Source: Plotosus lineatus
Lineage: Eukaryota > Chordata > Actinopteri > Siluriformes > Plotosidae
Length of the DNA stretch: 64,000 nt
Direction of reading: 5' to 3'
Assembly (NCBI GenBank): GCA_024760905.1
Contig: CM045745.1
Coordinates: 8,990,282 to 9,054,281, forward strand
Below are positions 35,607-47,083 of this stretch, piece after piece. Under the pieces are notes generated by a model. The model did not search any database. It was not told the origin of the DNA and saw nothing but the letters and a program-made list of their open reading frames with translations. The translations under genes were made by a program, and so were the position numbers. Each line of letters starts with the position of its first letter. Positions within the stretch are counted from its first letter, which is position 1.

Positions 35607-36078
35607 ATTCCTCGCTACTTCACGCTTCAATGCATCGCGTTTTTAAATTTTTTTTTATTTTAATATTCATCAAATTAAAAAATAAAGAAAATAAGGAAGA
35701 ATAGGGGGAAAAGTTAAGGAAAATGCCACAAAAACAAAGCCAATTATACAAAAAAAAAAAACCCCTAAAGAACACAAAACAAAAAACAACCCAAAACCTC
35801 TCAACAAAACTACTTACATTTTGTGAGTTGCGCATCTGCGTGGGTGCGCGCTTCTGTATGTGTGTATTTATTTTTTATTTTTTTACATCTTATGCATTAT
35901 TTTGTAATGTTTAATTGTTATTATAAGCATTCATAGCATTGAATATGTATTTATTGATATCATATACACATATACATGTACGTATACACTGTACGTCACT
36001 GGGGGGACTTCGTGGAATTCAGTGGTCACGGAGGGATCTCGGTCCCAATTAACCGTGGAAAGTGAGAGATCCCTGTAT
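35607..36078. mobile_element. Family E MITE
   Basis: Left end decayed (TATTCCTCGCTACTTCACGC). The right end read inward is CAGGGATCTCTCACTTTCC. Internal GGAAAATGCCACAAAAACAA is as in the other copies. Confidence 0.75.
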
Positions 36079-36880
36079 TTCCAAAAAGTGGAAGTGTATC
36101 TTAAGTCACTCAAACTTGGGTCATCCCATAATAATTCCATTCCTAGATCCCTTGAGCCTGCACATGAACTTTATATAAAATGCCTTAGTAATCCATGGCA
36201 AGATAATATTTTTGATAATGGTAACATTTTTATTTTCTAGATTGCTCGTTTTATTAAACTGTTTTCAAATTGACTGTAAAAGTTTCATCATTTAAATATG
36301 TTTCTGTTTAATCTTTTATTAGGTTTACTGATAAAGAATTGAGTACAACAGGATTTTATTTAGGCCACGGTACATTTCGTGAATCATTTCCTGTGACATA
36401 AAATAGGTGCTGTGCCAGTCAAGGCGGCATGGAAATCACTGTCTAACATTTGTTTGCAAAGCCTGAAGGCGAACAAATGTATTTAAATATTTGTTTATGA
36501 GGTCTGTCTTGCGTTTGCACAATTTCCATTAGCAGAACCCTGCAGCGACTTATTTATTTATTTATGCATTTGAGACAACATTTGTAATACCGCATTAGAA
36601 CAGCACCACAGATCAAGACTTGGTGAAGTAGTTGACAATAGAAATAATATTTTGTTTTAAACAGTAGCAGGGATTCAAATATTCACATAGAAATTTACTC
36701 ATGTTTGGTGTATTCTGCTTATTCACTCGATGAATCAATCCCATATTGAATTGTAGAGGAAGACAGGTATTCACATTTCTATTCACACGTGATGGAAAAT
36801 TAGAGTAGTCAGCTGATTCATTTGAGCCTGGAACCTTATTGCTGTGTACAATCGTAATCATGTGCACACATAGTTTAAAT
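36079..36880. other. No feature seen
   Basis: AT-rich, with no recognisable coding signal or repeat. Confidence 0.35.
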
Positions 36881-36883
36881 GGG

Positions 36884-37360
36884 GCAGTGATGGCCTGGTG
36901 GTAATGTCGACTGGATCACTGATGCCAAGGTTGGGGGTTCGAGCTCCACTCTCAACAAGCTGTCACTGCCTCCACAGTGCAGTTAACTGGGTTATCAAAG
37001 GCTGGCCATGTCTCTCACTGTCTGCTGTGAGGCTGTAAAAAAACATTGCTGACTTTCGTTAAGAGTAGCTGCATAGCCGTGAGTGTGTTTCTAATCGGGA
37101 GTCGGAGTCCCCAGAGGCAGTTCGTTCACAGCAACGTTCTGGCAACTCCTGTAGCGGCACTGGAACCCAGTCGTATTGGCTTCTGCCCTTCCATTGGATC
37201 CTATCGGTGGCGCCGAGAGGGGGGACTTGCTGCTTAGATAACAGCCTGTCGTCTATACTTCCTACTCAGGCTCTGCGCACTGGAGAGTATCACCAGCCAG
37301 GATACCAACCAGAGCGCAGCGCTATAGTCCTTCGAGACTGACAGAGGCCTGCTACGAGTG
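36884..37360 (+). repeat. SINE, head B with tail C
   Basis: Head-B body to about 37090. After a short linker, the module GTAGCGGCACTGGAACCCAG to CTTCGAGACTGACAGAGGCC follows, the same as behind head A at 26156-26375. Confidence 0.85.
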
Positions 37361-37515
37361 TATATATAAAGGAGTGTGTCAAAGTTTTGAAATTAATGCT
37401 GGCTAGGTTTTTATTGTGAGCCATATGAGGGGGAAAAGGCTACATGGAGAATTTGACAAAAATCAGAGCAGAGTGAATTTAGAACTTGCTCAAAGCACAA
37501 ATAGTTACATCATAT

Positions 37516-37543
37516 GCATCATCATCATCATCATCATCATCAT
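37516..37543. repeat. (CAT)n microsatellite
   Basis: About nine units. Confidence 0.9.
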
Positions 37544-37709
37544 CTATTTGTAAGAATTACACGATGATGAAAACAGAGTTTATTTGTCACTTTCCTTTAC
37601 TACTTTTGAGAATTTAGTTTGGTGGTGTTCAACGGTTTCTGTTCTTCACTGTGGGACAGAGATTCATTAAAATATTGCATTAGAGCCATTGCTCTTTCAT
37701 GTATTCATT

Positions 37710-38015
37710 TTCTGAACTGATTCTTAATCTTAATTATGGTGGTAGGGAGGCAGGCACCCATCTCAGCTGACTTTGGACTTGCCAGGCCATCACAGGGCAG
37801 AAACATGCTGACAACTTATGCAGCCTACTCTTGATGAAACGGTTCATTTGCATTATCTTTCTCACTACAGATAGTGAGAGACACGGCCAGCCTTTGATAA
37901 TCCAGTTTGCTGCCTTGCTGTGGGCAGCAGTTACAACCCTGTAGCAGTAGGGCTTGAACCAGCGACTTTGGGATCAGTAATCAAGCACCTTACCACTGGC
38001 CACCACTGCCCCAAG
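37710..38015 (-). repeat. SINE, head B with tail A
   Basis: Minus-strand copy with the head at 38015 (GGGGCAGTGGTGG). Quite diverged. Confidence 0.8.
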
Positions 38016-38261
38016 AGTCAGTGCTTGTTCTGCCAAATCATTTGTCGCTTGCAGGGAAAGTACAATAGCTTGAGCCTCTATGTGTAATTGTTCTGCTGCC
38101 CATTGTTGTGGATCTTTTTCAAGAAAAGTTTGATCCTATTCCATGACCATTATATAGCCTCACATGCTAGACTTGCCAACTAGATTGTTAAATGTTGACT
38201 ATCTTCCTCCAAATTTATATTTGGAATTTTCGTAGGAATTGTCACAATAATTTAACCTACA

Positions 38262-38457
38262 GTAATTTCCGGACTATAAGCCGCTACTTTTTTCACACGC
38301 TTTGAACCCTGCGGCTTAAACAACGATGCGGCTAATCTATAGATTTTTTTACAGGCTAACATCCTCCAGGGGTGCTCTAGCAGGAAGCGCAGCAGCAAGA
38401 CAGACACCTGCGGCTTATAAAGAGGTGTGGCTTATATATATATATATATATACGCAA

Positions 38458-38497
<40 letters not shown>

Positions 38498-38566
38498 CCT
38501 TTTTAAATTTAGTTGCGGCTTATATTCAGGTGCGCTCAATAGTCCGGAAATTGTGGTAGCTAGTTA
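38262..38566. mobile_element. MITE with TTTCCGGACTATA ends
   Basis: The left end ACAGTAATTTCCGGACTATA and the right end, read inward as CCACAATTTCCGGACTATTG, form inverted repeats. The interior has repeated GCGGCTTA(T/A) units, a short (TA)n and a 36-bp poly-T run. Confidence 0.75.
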
Positions 38567-38629
38567 AAATTTTCCCGTATTGTTAAGGCTGATATGCAAG
38601 GCTGATAGGTGAGCCCTATATATAAAACA

Positions 38630-38925
38630 CTCATTTTCTGAATCGTTTAATCCTACTAGGGTCTTAGCTGACTCTGGGCGACAACAAGGTACACCCTGAA
38701 CAGCTTGCCAGATCATTGCATGGGAACACATAAACAACCATTCACACCCACACAAGGTATAATATGCATGTCTTTGAATTGTGGGAGGAAACCAGAGCAC
38801 CCACACAAGCACAGAGAGACTATGCAAACTGCACACAGAAATGGCCGAATCCTGGCATCAATCCCAGGACTTTCTTGCTGTGAGATGGGCGTGCTAATCA
38901 CTGCGACACTGTGCTGAGCTGTCCA
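38630..38925 (-). repeat. SINE, head A with tail A
   Basis: Head at the right (GTGTCGCAGTGATTAGCACG), tail at TAATCCTACTAGGGTC. Confidence 0.8.
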
Positions 38926-38967
38926 CACATTTTAGCAATACAAAGGTAAAGTACCTCAGATTTGCCA

Positions 38968-39255
38968 CCATGGTGTAGTGGTTAGCACATCTGTCTCACA
39001 GCATGGAAATCCTGGGTTTGAGTCCTCAGCTCAGCTCAGGCTGTGTTGAGGTTGCATGTTCTCCCTGTGCTTGCATAGATTTATTCCGGGCATTAAACTT
39101 TTCTTCCGCAGTCATAACACATGCACATTAGGCCTATTGGGTGTTCCAAATTGCCCTGTGGTTGTTTAGGCTGTACCTCACCCTTGCACAGAGTTGGCTG
39201 AGACAGGCATCTGCTTCCTCGTGACCCGAGAAGTATTAAGCAGTTCGGCAAAAGT
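38968..39255 (+). repeat. SINE, head A with tail A
   Basis: Head ATGGTGTAGTGGTTAGCACA, box B-like GGGTTTGAGTCC. Opposite in orientation to its neighbour. Confidence 0.8.
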
Positions 39256-39339
39256 GTGAGAATAACTCACAGGAACACACCTCAGTGTTTAAAAGAAAAT
39301 ACCCAACCCCCCGAAATAAGTCTTTACACGATTGAACAT

Positions 39340-39615
39340 GACCACCTTTATTCCTCATTTCCCAAATATCCACCCTGTTAACATTTGAAGCAGACCCACA
39401 GATTGGGTGCATAACTTCATCACTGAGCTTATTGCATATCTAACCAGGTTACATCGTGTTCATTTTTATTTCATTCATATTCAAATGTAAAATCATGGCT
39501 TCCAATTTATTATTCAATAAGTTACTATCCTTACAAAATACATTTATACACAAGTACGTCTTATTCACCATTAAAAATAAACCAAAAAAAACAAAAAAAA
39601 CCTTGACACTATTAT
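39340..39615 (-). promoter_or_regulatory. Putative RGS12 3'UTR with polyadenylation signals
   Basis: Downstream of the stop codon on the minus strand there are AATAAA hexamers at 39506-39511, 39465-39470 and 39347-39352 (TTTATT on the plus strand). The region is AT-rich and free of recognisable repeats until a SINE at about 39255. Any of the three could be the cleavage signal. The extent of the UTR is inferred, not shown. Confidence 0.45.
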
Positions 39616-39881
39616 TCATACGAATGTAGCTTTGTATTGTGTTGTGTTATCTTGGCTGCTGCGTGAGACGTTGGTGAGGAGACCTGTAGGATGGACAGCA
39701 GGGTAAGTTCCGTTTCTCATTTTGGTCTGGCACTGACGAAGCTCTGCTGCATAGCCCTCAAAACTCTCATCCTGAGGGACATCACCTATATCAGTCCTTT
39801 GCTCAGGAGCTGGGGAATCTGTCTGTGCTGGTGTCTCTCCCTGCCCGTGGCTCACAGCAGTCTTGATTTCATCCACTGCAC
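39616..39881 (-). CDS. rgs12: RGS12 terminal coding exon with PDZ-ligand C-terminus
   Basis: Last coding exon, 266 nt including the TGA at 39616-39618. The acceptor is ttctcag and the phase matches the preceding exon (TCA G|GT, Ser-Gly). It encodes GAVDEIKTAVSHGQGETPAQ, continues through a Gln/Ser-rich stretch, and ends QYKATFV. The A-T-F-V terminus fits the class I PDZ ligand (S/T-x-V) and equals the end of the long human RGS12 isoform as I recall it. RGS12 PDZ has been reported to bind A/S-T-x-L/V termini, including that of an RGS12 splice form, so self-association is plausible. The rest of the exon is weakly conserved. Confidence 0.92.
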
Positions 39882-40123
39882 CTGAGAAAAAGAAATGTTC
39901 AAGAGGGTGTGGAGCAATTTTATGAATGACTTAAAAAGAAAAGCAGGAAGTTTTCGATTTAGGATGATTTTGGAAAGTGGGAAAAACGGATAAAGTACAG
40001 CAGCCGTCAATGGTGGGAGAACACGTGCTCCACGTTTTCTTTTATTTTCCCCATTCTAACAGCCCAGAGCAGTGCATACCTTCCTTTCAGAGTCCTTATT
40101 GTGTATTTTGTAAAAATGTGGTC

Positions 40124-40232
40124 AGGGGATGGATCACTGATCCCAAGATCAGGGGTTCCATCCCCACTGTCTGTGGGTTGTCACTACTGTCCACAGTGCC
40201 GTAATTGGGTTATCAAAGGCCAGCCATTGTGA
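40124..40232 (+). repeat. Head-B SINE fragment
   Basis: GGATCACTGATCCCAAGATC through TGGGTTATCAAAGGCCAGCC, in the last RGS12 intron. Confidence 0.7.
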
Positions 40233-40264
40233 TCAAGAGGAAAAGTGATTGTATGGTACTGATA

Positions 40265-41000
40265 CAGTGGTACCTCACCTTACGATAGTCAAAGCAAACA
40301 AAAAATCCAGGTTATGAAAAACATTTTCCAAAATTTTTTGTCTCTGTATTGTATACGAAACAAGTTCTCCTGATGAAACGAGCCAAACGTGCCATTCAAA
40401 CATTCAAACAATGCACGAGCTGCTTTACCATTGACTATCTTCCAACATCCCGCCCCGCTGGCCTCCCATTGGCTCGGAGGGATGACGCAGCTCCCTCCCA
40501 TTGGCTATCTCCCAACGTCCCGTACTGCTGGCCTCCCATTGGCTAGGAGGGATGACGCAGCTCCCTCCCATTGGCTATTATGAAGCTGCATCTCCCATAA
40601 TGCTTTTCGTGTAAAGGACAGAGTTACTGTTTTTTGACTCAGGCTTTTAACCTTCCATAAACATTTGTAAGATTATAACTGCTAGGGGGCAGTGGTGGTC
40701 TAGTGGTTAGGTTGCAGGATCACTGATCCTAAGGTTGGGGGTTCGAGTCCCCACAAGGTTGTCACTGCCCCCCCCCCCCACACTGCAGCTAACTGGGTTA
40801 TCAAAGGCAGGCCATATCTCTCACTGTCTATGGTGAGAGGCATGTAAAAGAACCACCACCGTCAGCGTGTTTCTACGATCTGGAGAGGGATGGGCTCTGC
40901 CAGGCCAAATCAGCCCAAGTCTAGTCATGAGGGTGCCCCAACGACATCCTCGGATGTTAAGGGATAAGTGAAGTGAACTCTGCTAAGAAGACATGGTATG

Positions 41001-41031
<31 letters not shown>

Positions 41032-41315
41032 CACACATACACACACGTGTGATTTCCGGTGCTAACGAGAAGAGGAAGCAGACTCGTGATATCGCAAAGG
41101 AATATGGCCAAACCCGTCTACCATCGGTATGATATTGAAGCAGAAGGTATTTAAAAGATATACTTTTATAATTTTTTAAAGGGTTTAGTGGGTAGTTTTG
41201 GTGGCCTTGGAACGAATCACGAATTTTACATGTAAAATGCGGTTCAATTTACGAAAAATCCAGGTTAAGAAAAAGGCTCTGGAATGGATTAATTTCGTAA
41301 GGTGAGGTACCACTG
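40265..41315. mobile_element. Tigger-like MITE with nested SINE
   Basis: Near-perfect terminal repeats CAGTGGTACCTCACCTTACG at both ends, with TA on either side (40263-40264, 41316-41317). It contains a duplicated ~70-bp unit with ATTGGCT (inverted CCAAT) boxes at about 40430-40580, and an inserted SINE. Confidence 0.88.
40686..40977 (+). repeat. SINE, head B with tail D, nested in the MITE
   Basis: The head-B body to GTCAGCGTGTTTCT joins CTGGAGAGGGATGGGCTCTG and CCAGGCCAAATCAGCCCAAG, the tail seen behind head A at 317-410. Confidence 0.85.
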
Positions 41316-41586
41316 TACTTGATATTTGGCAAATCACAGCTGGAGAATAATATATACAGTACTTTGATAATCATCTTAGATTCATGTAGGCTAGCTAAAT
41401 CAATACTGAACTCAGAAAAGATACAGGTTCCTCTTCATACAAATTTAGTGAAGGGAGTTCATTCAGCTAAATTTGCACCTGAACGTCTAAAAGCAAAGTC
41501 TACACGGTCTAACCAGATACTATTAAATGACCTTATATTATTGTTAGGATATAAAGTAATATTGCATTAATCCCTCGTGGATTTTT

Positions 41587-41820
41587 ACCCTTTCCAGAGT
41601 GAGCACACACCTGCTCGGAGCGTTGGGCGGCCACACACAGCAAAGCCTGGAGCACAGGTGGGGGGTCAGGTGCCTTGCCCAAGGACACTTCAGCCATGAA
41701 GATAGAGGAAGGGAAGGTGCTGCTCACTACCCCCTGCTTCCACCCATTGTAAGTACTGGTCTAAGAATCGAACCAGTGACCTTTATGTTCCCAACCACTT
41801 TTCTACCCATTAGGCGAGTA
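41587..41820 (-). repeat. Another tRNA-like SINE family (F)
   Basis: Contains CCAAGGACACTTCAGCCATG and AAGAATCGAACCAGTGACCT (complement of a box B). This resembles a SINE common in teleosts from memory. A fragment of the same family is at about 9798-9925. Confidence 0.65.
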
Positions 41821-41869
41821 ATGCTCTTAAAAAACTTCTGTCCAAACACAAGTATTTTTCTCCGTTCTG

Positions 41870-42185
41870 CATCATTGACGAAAATCCTGGCTTCAAGTCC
41901 TGTGCTTCTATGTGGAGTTTGCATGTTCTCGCTGTGCTTGGGTGGGGTTTCTCTTGGTGCTCTGGTTTCCTCTCATGAACCAAAGCAAGGCACATCAGTC
42001 TACTCTAAACTGATATTCTCAGTTGCTCCCAGGTGTGAATGTGAGTGCGAATGGTTACATGTCTGTGTTAACCCTGCAATGATCTGGTGTGCTGGTCAAG
42101 GTGAACCCTGCCTTCCATCGTACTCAATTATGATAGGCTCCAGCCTCCCTGTGAGCTGAAAAAATGATAAAGCGTTTGGAAAATG
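41870..42185 (+). repeat. SINE head A family, head truncated
   Basis: CTTCAAGTCCTGTGCTTCTA, GTTTGCATGTTCTCGCTGTG, then tail A variants. Confidence 0.75.
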
Positions 42186-42282
42186 AAAATAAAATAAAAT
42201 ATCTGAACCACAAGGGGGCAGTATAACTATTTTGTATGTTGTTTCAGAAAAAAAAAAACTGCCATTGTGATTTAAAATGAAT

Positions 42283-42285
<3 letters not shown>

Positions 42286-42330
<45 letters not shown>

Positions 42331-42652
42331 TCATGGTTCTGAACCACTTCATCCTAGGGTCATAGGGAGGCTGGCACGAGAGCAGGGCACACCCTGGACA
42401 GCTCACCAGTCCATCGCAGGGCCAACACTCACACAACCATTCATACTCACACTCACACCTATGGGCAACTTGGAGCAGCCAATTAATCTACTGTGCACGT
42501 TTTTGGACTGTGGGAGGAAGCAGGAGCACCTGGAGGAAGCCAACGCAAGCACGGGGAGAACATGCAAACTCCACACAGAAACACCCACACGGGTAAGCAA
42601 ACCCAGGCCTTCTTGCTGTGAGGTGGATGTACTAACCACTACACCACTGTGC

Positions 42653-42712
<60 letters not shown>
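42286..42712 (-). repeat. SINE head A with tail A between two (AC)n runs
   Basis: (AC)n at 42286-42328, SINE at 42333-42655 (minus strand, head GGGGCACAGTGGTGTAGTGG), (CA)n at 42656-42711. Confidence 0.9.
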
Positions 42713-42714
<2 letters not shown>

Positions 42715-42821
42715 TAACTATAATCCCCTGTAGGTCTTTTTAATAATCATTTGCCTAGTTTCTACTGATCCCTCATATGCTTGTATGAAAATCTATCATT
42801 TATTTTTGCAGAATTGTGGGT

Positions 42822-43150
42822 GGTATGGTAGCGGAGTTATTATCATGTCCGTCTCGAAGAAATAAACCTCATGATTTGAGCCCTGTGCCCAATGAGGGTG
42901 TCTCTGCGCAGTTTACCGTGAGGGTTTCCTTCAGATTCTACAATGTCCTCTCGCAATCCAAATACAAGCACATGAGGCTAATCGAATATTAACTGCATCT
43001 AAGTATGAGTATCAAAAGTTGTATATCAGTGTTGCCCAATGATGATGTGGTGAGCTGTTCAGGGTGTACCCAAATTTTGTGTTTAGTCGGCTGGGATGGG
43101 CTCCAGCCTGCCCGTCACCCCCAATAAAGGATAAATCGGGTGCGAAAATG
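42822..43150 (+). repeat. SINE head A with tail A, diverged
   Basis: GTGGTATGGTAGCGGAGTTA head, tail GGGATGGGCTCCAGCCTGCC to AAAGGATAAATCGGG. Confidence 0.75.
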
Positions 43151-43606
43151 CTGAATTGTGGTGTGTCTTTAGAATTAAGTGTGAGTGACGTGCAAATCTC
43201 ATTCCTTCTTAAGTTATCTCAATGATGCATCAGCATGACGGGGAGAAAAAGAGAGAAAAGGGCGGGAAAATCATCATGGAAGGAAATAAATTACAAAGAG
43301 TGATACTATACAAGATCACAAACAAGTCTAGTATGATTTCACCTCTAGTGTTTATTAGACACACACAAAATCAACATGATCTACAGCAGAATGAGCTGCA
43401 ATTGAACAATGCTGTGCTATAAGGCAGCTGATGTGTTAAAACGTGGCCTCAGCCGCCTTACGCTACACTACGCTCCGTAAAAACAGTTGTTATACTAGTA
43501 TGCAGTCAACTCCAGAATTACTGGCATCCTTCAGGATAATTACTTAATGTATACCAACAGTGCTGAATGCTTTATTTTAGGGGGATTTTTAATTTCAAAT
43601 TTACAT

Positions 43607-43850
43607 CACTGTCCCCCCGTCCAGTGCAGCTAACTGGGCTATCAAAGGCCGGCCATGTCATCACTGTCTACGTACTTTTTACGTACTGTAAAAGAACCAT
43701 TGCTGACTTTCGACGTGTTTCTGCCCTGCGATGGCCTGGCGAGCTGTCCAGGGTGTACTCTGCCCTCGAACGGAGTCGGCTGGGATGGGCGCCAGCCTCC
43801 ATGTGACCCTAAGTAGGATTAAGCGGTTACAAAAAATGAATGAATGAATG
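43607..43850 (+). repeat. SINE body B with tail A, 5' truncated
   Basis: Starts at CACTGTCCCCCCGTCCAGTG and ends TAAGTAGGATTAAGCGGTTA plus (GAAT)n. Confidence 0.85.
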
Positions 43851-44175
43851 ACTTCACTTTAAGTAACAGACAATTTTAGTCAACCGAGAAAAAAATAAAA
43901 AATAAATAAGAATTTCAATTCAAGTAAAGTTCTTTGGAAGATTTTGTTCCAATAGATTTGGCTGAAGCAACTTATTTGATATTAACGAGTTAGCATTACA
44001 GCAGTACATAGGCGCAACCTGAAACGTAGCTACATGTACATTTTATGCATGTAATATCTCGAGAAAGGAAACTGTGACGACGTTTTATTTGTTATTACAG
44101 GATTAATCAGTTTTATTTACATGTCCTACAGATTTTTATGAATTTTTATCCATTCTCACAAGCCTCATTAGAATA

Positions 44176-44719
44176 CAGGAATCTCTTGCTACTTTACGCT
44201 TCAATTCATGCGGCTTTTAAAAACATTTTAATAAAAATTTTAATTTAATTAAAAATTATTTAAAAAAATAAATAAATAATAAATAAATATTCATCAAATT
44301 AAAACATAAGGAAATTAAGGAAGAATACGGGAAAAAGTTAAGGAAAATGCCACAAAAACAAGGCCAATTATGCAAAAAAAGAAAGAAAAGAAAACCCGAA
44401 ACAAACCAAAATCTCCTATCAAAACTACTTACATTGTTCTGAGGTGCGCGTCTGAGTTCGTGCACGCACACCTGCGTGCGTACGCGCACATCTGTATGTG
44501 TGTGTATTTATATTTAATTTAAATCTTATGCATTATTTTTGAATGTTTAATTGTTATTATAATCATTTAGAGCATTGAATATGTATTTATTGATATTATA
44601 TACACATATACATGTACGTATACGTTGGTCGGGGGGGGGGGGGTATCCTACTTCGCGGATTTCGATGGTCGTGTGGGGATCTCGGTCCCAATTAACCGTG
44701 GAAAGTGAGGGATTCCTGT
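44176..44719. mobile_element. Family E MITE
   Basis: Ends CAGGAATCTCTTGCTACTTT and, read inward, CAGGAATCCCTCACTTTCC. An A/T expansion and a 14-bp poly-G are internal. Confidence 0.8.
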
Positions 44720-44754
44720 GTTTCATTGAGAACAAAATGCAAATGACGCATGCC

Positions 44755-45608
44755 CGTTTCTCATTTACACGCCACTTGTCAAAAGTTTTAGGACACCCTT
44801 GCCCCATGTGGGATTTTTCTTTTTTTTTTTCTGTTTTATTGAGATATAAGCAGTTCAACTCCAACAAATGCTCCGAAAATGAATAAAGTTTAAGTGGTAT
44901 ATCAGCACTACCTGAGAAATAGAACTGCCAGACTTAAACCCCATCGAGCTGATCTGTGATGAAATTAATCTATTTTGTATTTTTTTCTCTATCCTAACTT
45001 TGAATAATAAAGCGGTTTTTCCATTCATCCAAATTGTTGTCCATGCAGCAGCCATACTGATATACACAACCTGTCAAAACCTTTAGAACACCTACGTTTT
45101 TACGGGTTTTTAATAGAATGGGTGCAGTTTAGTGTTTCAGTGTCATCTGCAATAAAATCAGAGAACTGAAAACATACGTAGGTAAATAAGAAGTTGCGGA
45201 TTTGTTCATTTAAACAATTTAATCGCAAGTTTTGGCTCATCACCGTTGCCTCCTTTCGCGGATATTCCAGCTACATGCACTCGCGCGATTCTTTCCATGA
45301 TGGAAATCAAATATTTTTTGTGGAAGTTTCTTCCCAATACTATTGCAGAAGTTTCTATAAACGTGTTGCTCTTGTTGGTTACTTTTGTCCTTCTGTCCAC
45401 GTTATACCAAATCAGCTGGATGGGGTTTAAGTTTGGTGACCGTGCTGGGGCCGTTCCATGATTCAAATCCAAACGTCTTCTTCTTTTCTTCTCAAGTAGT
45501 TCTGCTCATCGTTATTCTCTTTCATGTCATTCGCTGGACTTGAACTGCTTATGTTTCAATAAAAATGGAGAAAAAAGAGGGTGTTCTAAAACTTTGGCGT
45601 CCTTTTCA
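44755..45608 (-). pseudogene. Tc1-like transposon with transposase C-terminal remnant
   Basis: The left end ACTTGTCAAAAGTTTTAGGA and the right end GGGTGTTCTAAAACTTTGGC are inverted. On the minus strand the frame reads APARSPNLNPIQLIWYNVDR, the region around the third catalytic acid of Tc1 DDE transposases. The usual Glu of NPIE is Gln here. It continues to EKYLISIMERIA-like sequence (KKYLISIMERIARVHVAGIS, AKGG). The N-terminal HTH and the first Asp are missing. Confidence 0.82.
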
Positions 45609-45680
45609 GCCTCCCCATGACCCTAACTAGGATTAAGCGGCTTAGCAAAAGAAAGAAAGAAAGAACGAATGAATGAATGG
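45609..45680 (+). repeat. SINE tail A fragment with (GAAT)n
   Basis: CAGCCTCCCCATGACCCTAA to AGGATTAAGCGGCTTAGC. Confidence 0.75.
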
Positions 45681-46209
45681 ATTATAATACTGATATTATA
45701 AATGCTGCTATAAAATTTACATGTACGTTTAAGGTGAAAATATCACTAATTAATCAGTGTTACTGACTGCGTGTCGTCATTTTTGCTCGTTCTCATGAAG
45801 GGTATCAGTAATTCTGAAGTTGATTAGTAAGGTTTTGCTGTTCATCTCTTAAATCTTCAGCATTGTTGAATTGCAGGTTTATGCAGGAGCAGGAGGATGG
45901 ATGGAACGTGATACACCAACTGATGACTCAGTACTTACTCCATAAATTTATTATTATTTTTTTTTTAAGTTTTATGCAACATATGGTTAAAAACACTACG
46001 ATTCACCGCATAACAAAAGAAATGTGCAGAAAACTAGTCACCTTATGGCAATATGTCATTTCTTTGTAATACAACAGTCAAAAACATTTGGTGTTAACAG
46101 AGTAAAGCAAGTAAATACAAATCTACATTTCAGGAATATAAGTATAAAAACTGTTTTTTTTTTTCCACCTGGATCTGTTCTGATAAGTCCTGTGCGTGTG
46201 GGGAGTTGT

Positions 46210-46212
<3 letters not shown>

Positions 46213-46258
<46 letters not shown>
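46213..46258. repeat. Poly-A run
   Basis: About 44 consecutive A on the plus strand inside the last RGS12 intron. Confidence 0.95.
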
Positions 46259-46262
<4 letters not shown>

Positions 46263-46443
46263 AGAGGTGTGCTTTAACACCATAAAGTGCATCTAAAGCT
46301 GTCAACCGTCAGTTCTATCTGACCTTATTACTGTATTTACAATCTGAGACATAATGTTTATTCATGTACAAACACCATCCAAAACAAACATACACTCACT
46401 ACACACACTAAAGAACACATGACTAGTCATCCGGGAGAAATAC

Positions 46444-46881
46444 CTGAACTGGGGTTTCCGTCGGCAGAAAGCGACGTTGGAGGGTTGTCGTTAGTATCTT
46501 GTCGGGTCGGGCTGGTTGGGACAGAGGGTAGTAAAGTAGAGTTAGGACTGCTAATGTCTCCCTCACCCACCAGGGTGAGGTCACACAGTCCCTCTCCATC
46601 CTGAGCTGGGGGCCCCTGGGAGCCTTGCGGAACAAGAATAGGGGAGAGAGGCAGGGCAAATGGGTCTCCATCTTTGGGCTTGTGTCCATTAGGGGTGACA
46701 GATGGAGGCTGGTTGGAGTCACGAACATGATTTTTTGAGGTGGGGGTGGAGCAGGATGGAGGTGGGGTGGGCTCAGGTTTTAGACGTAGGAAGTCAGGGA
46801 GCACCAGGTCTTCTTTTCTCAGCAGGCCTCTCTGATCATCAGCACGACTGCTCTGAGCACGAGTCAGCAGCTCAAAGAACT
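46444..46881 (-). CDS. rgs12: RGS12 coding exon with GoLoco motif and Pro/Ser-rich tail
   Basis: Internal exon of 438 nt, acceptor atcacag, donor TTCAG|gtattt. It begins [20 protein letters not shown] then [14 protein letters not shown]. This is the GoLoco motif, which binds GDP-loaded Gi alpha and blocks nucleotide release; the D-Q-R triad with the essential arginine is intact. A tail rich in Pro, Ser and Thr follows, then [19 protein letters not shown], a block also present after the GoLoco in the long human RGS12 isoform. If the donor is not used, translation adds only ISPG after the last glycine and stops at 46427-46429, giving a possible short isoform. Roughly 145 codons of 528 in the window lie here. 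Confidence 0.95.
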
Positions 46882-47083
46882 CTGTGATTCAAAACAAGCA
46901 GAGCAAGTAATTGATAGAGCACCAGTGAGTCAATGGAAAACACTGAGAGAACTAGACGATGCAATGGCTTGTGGGTATTCATGAACAAGTAGTAGAGAAA
47001 AAAAAAAATCTGAAATGCTTGTATGTTTTGTAAGTTGTTGGTTATATCAATCGAGGCAAAGTTTTCAAAAAGGCAACTAATAC

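Noticed and set aside
1..39300. Neighbour genes expected near RGS12 in vertebrates (for example HGFAC)
   Set aside because: I found no exon with recognisable kringle, EGF-like or protease sequence; the neighbour may lie further left or synteny may differ.
41599..42159. 186-codon plus-strand frame
   Set aside because: Runs across two adjacent SINEs; the cysteine-rich appearance comes from the repeats.
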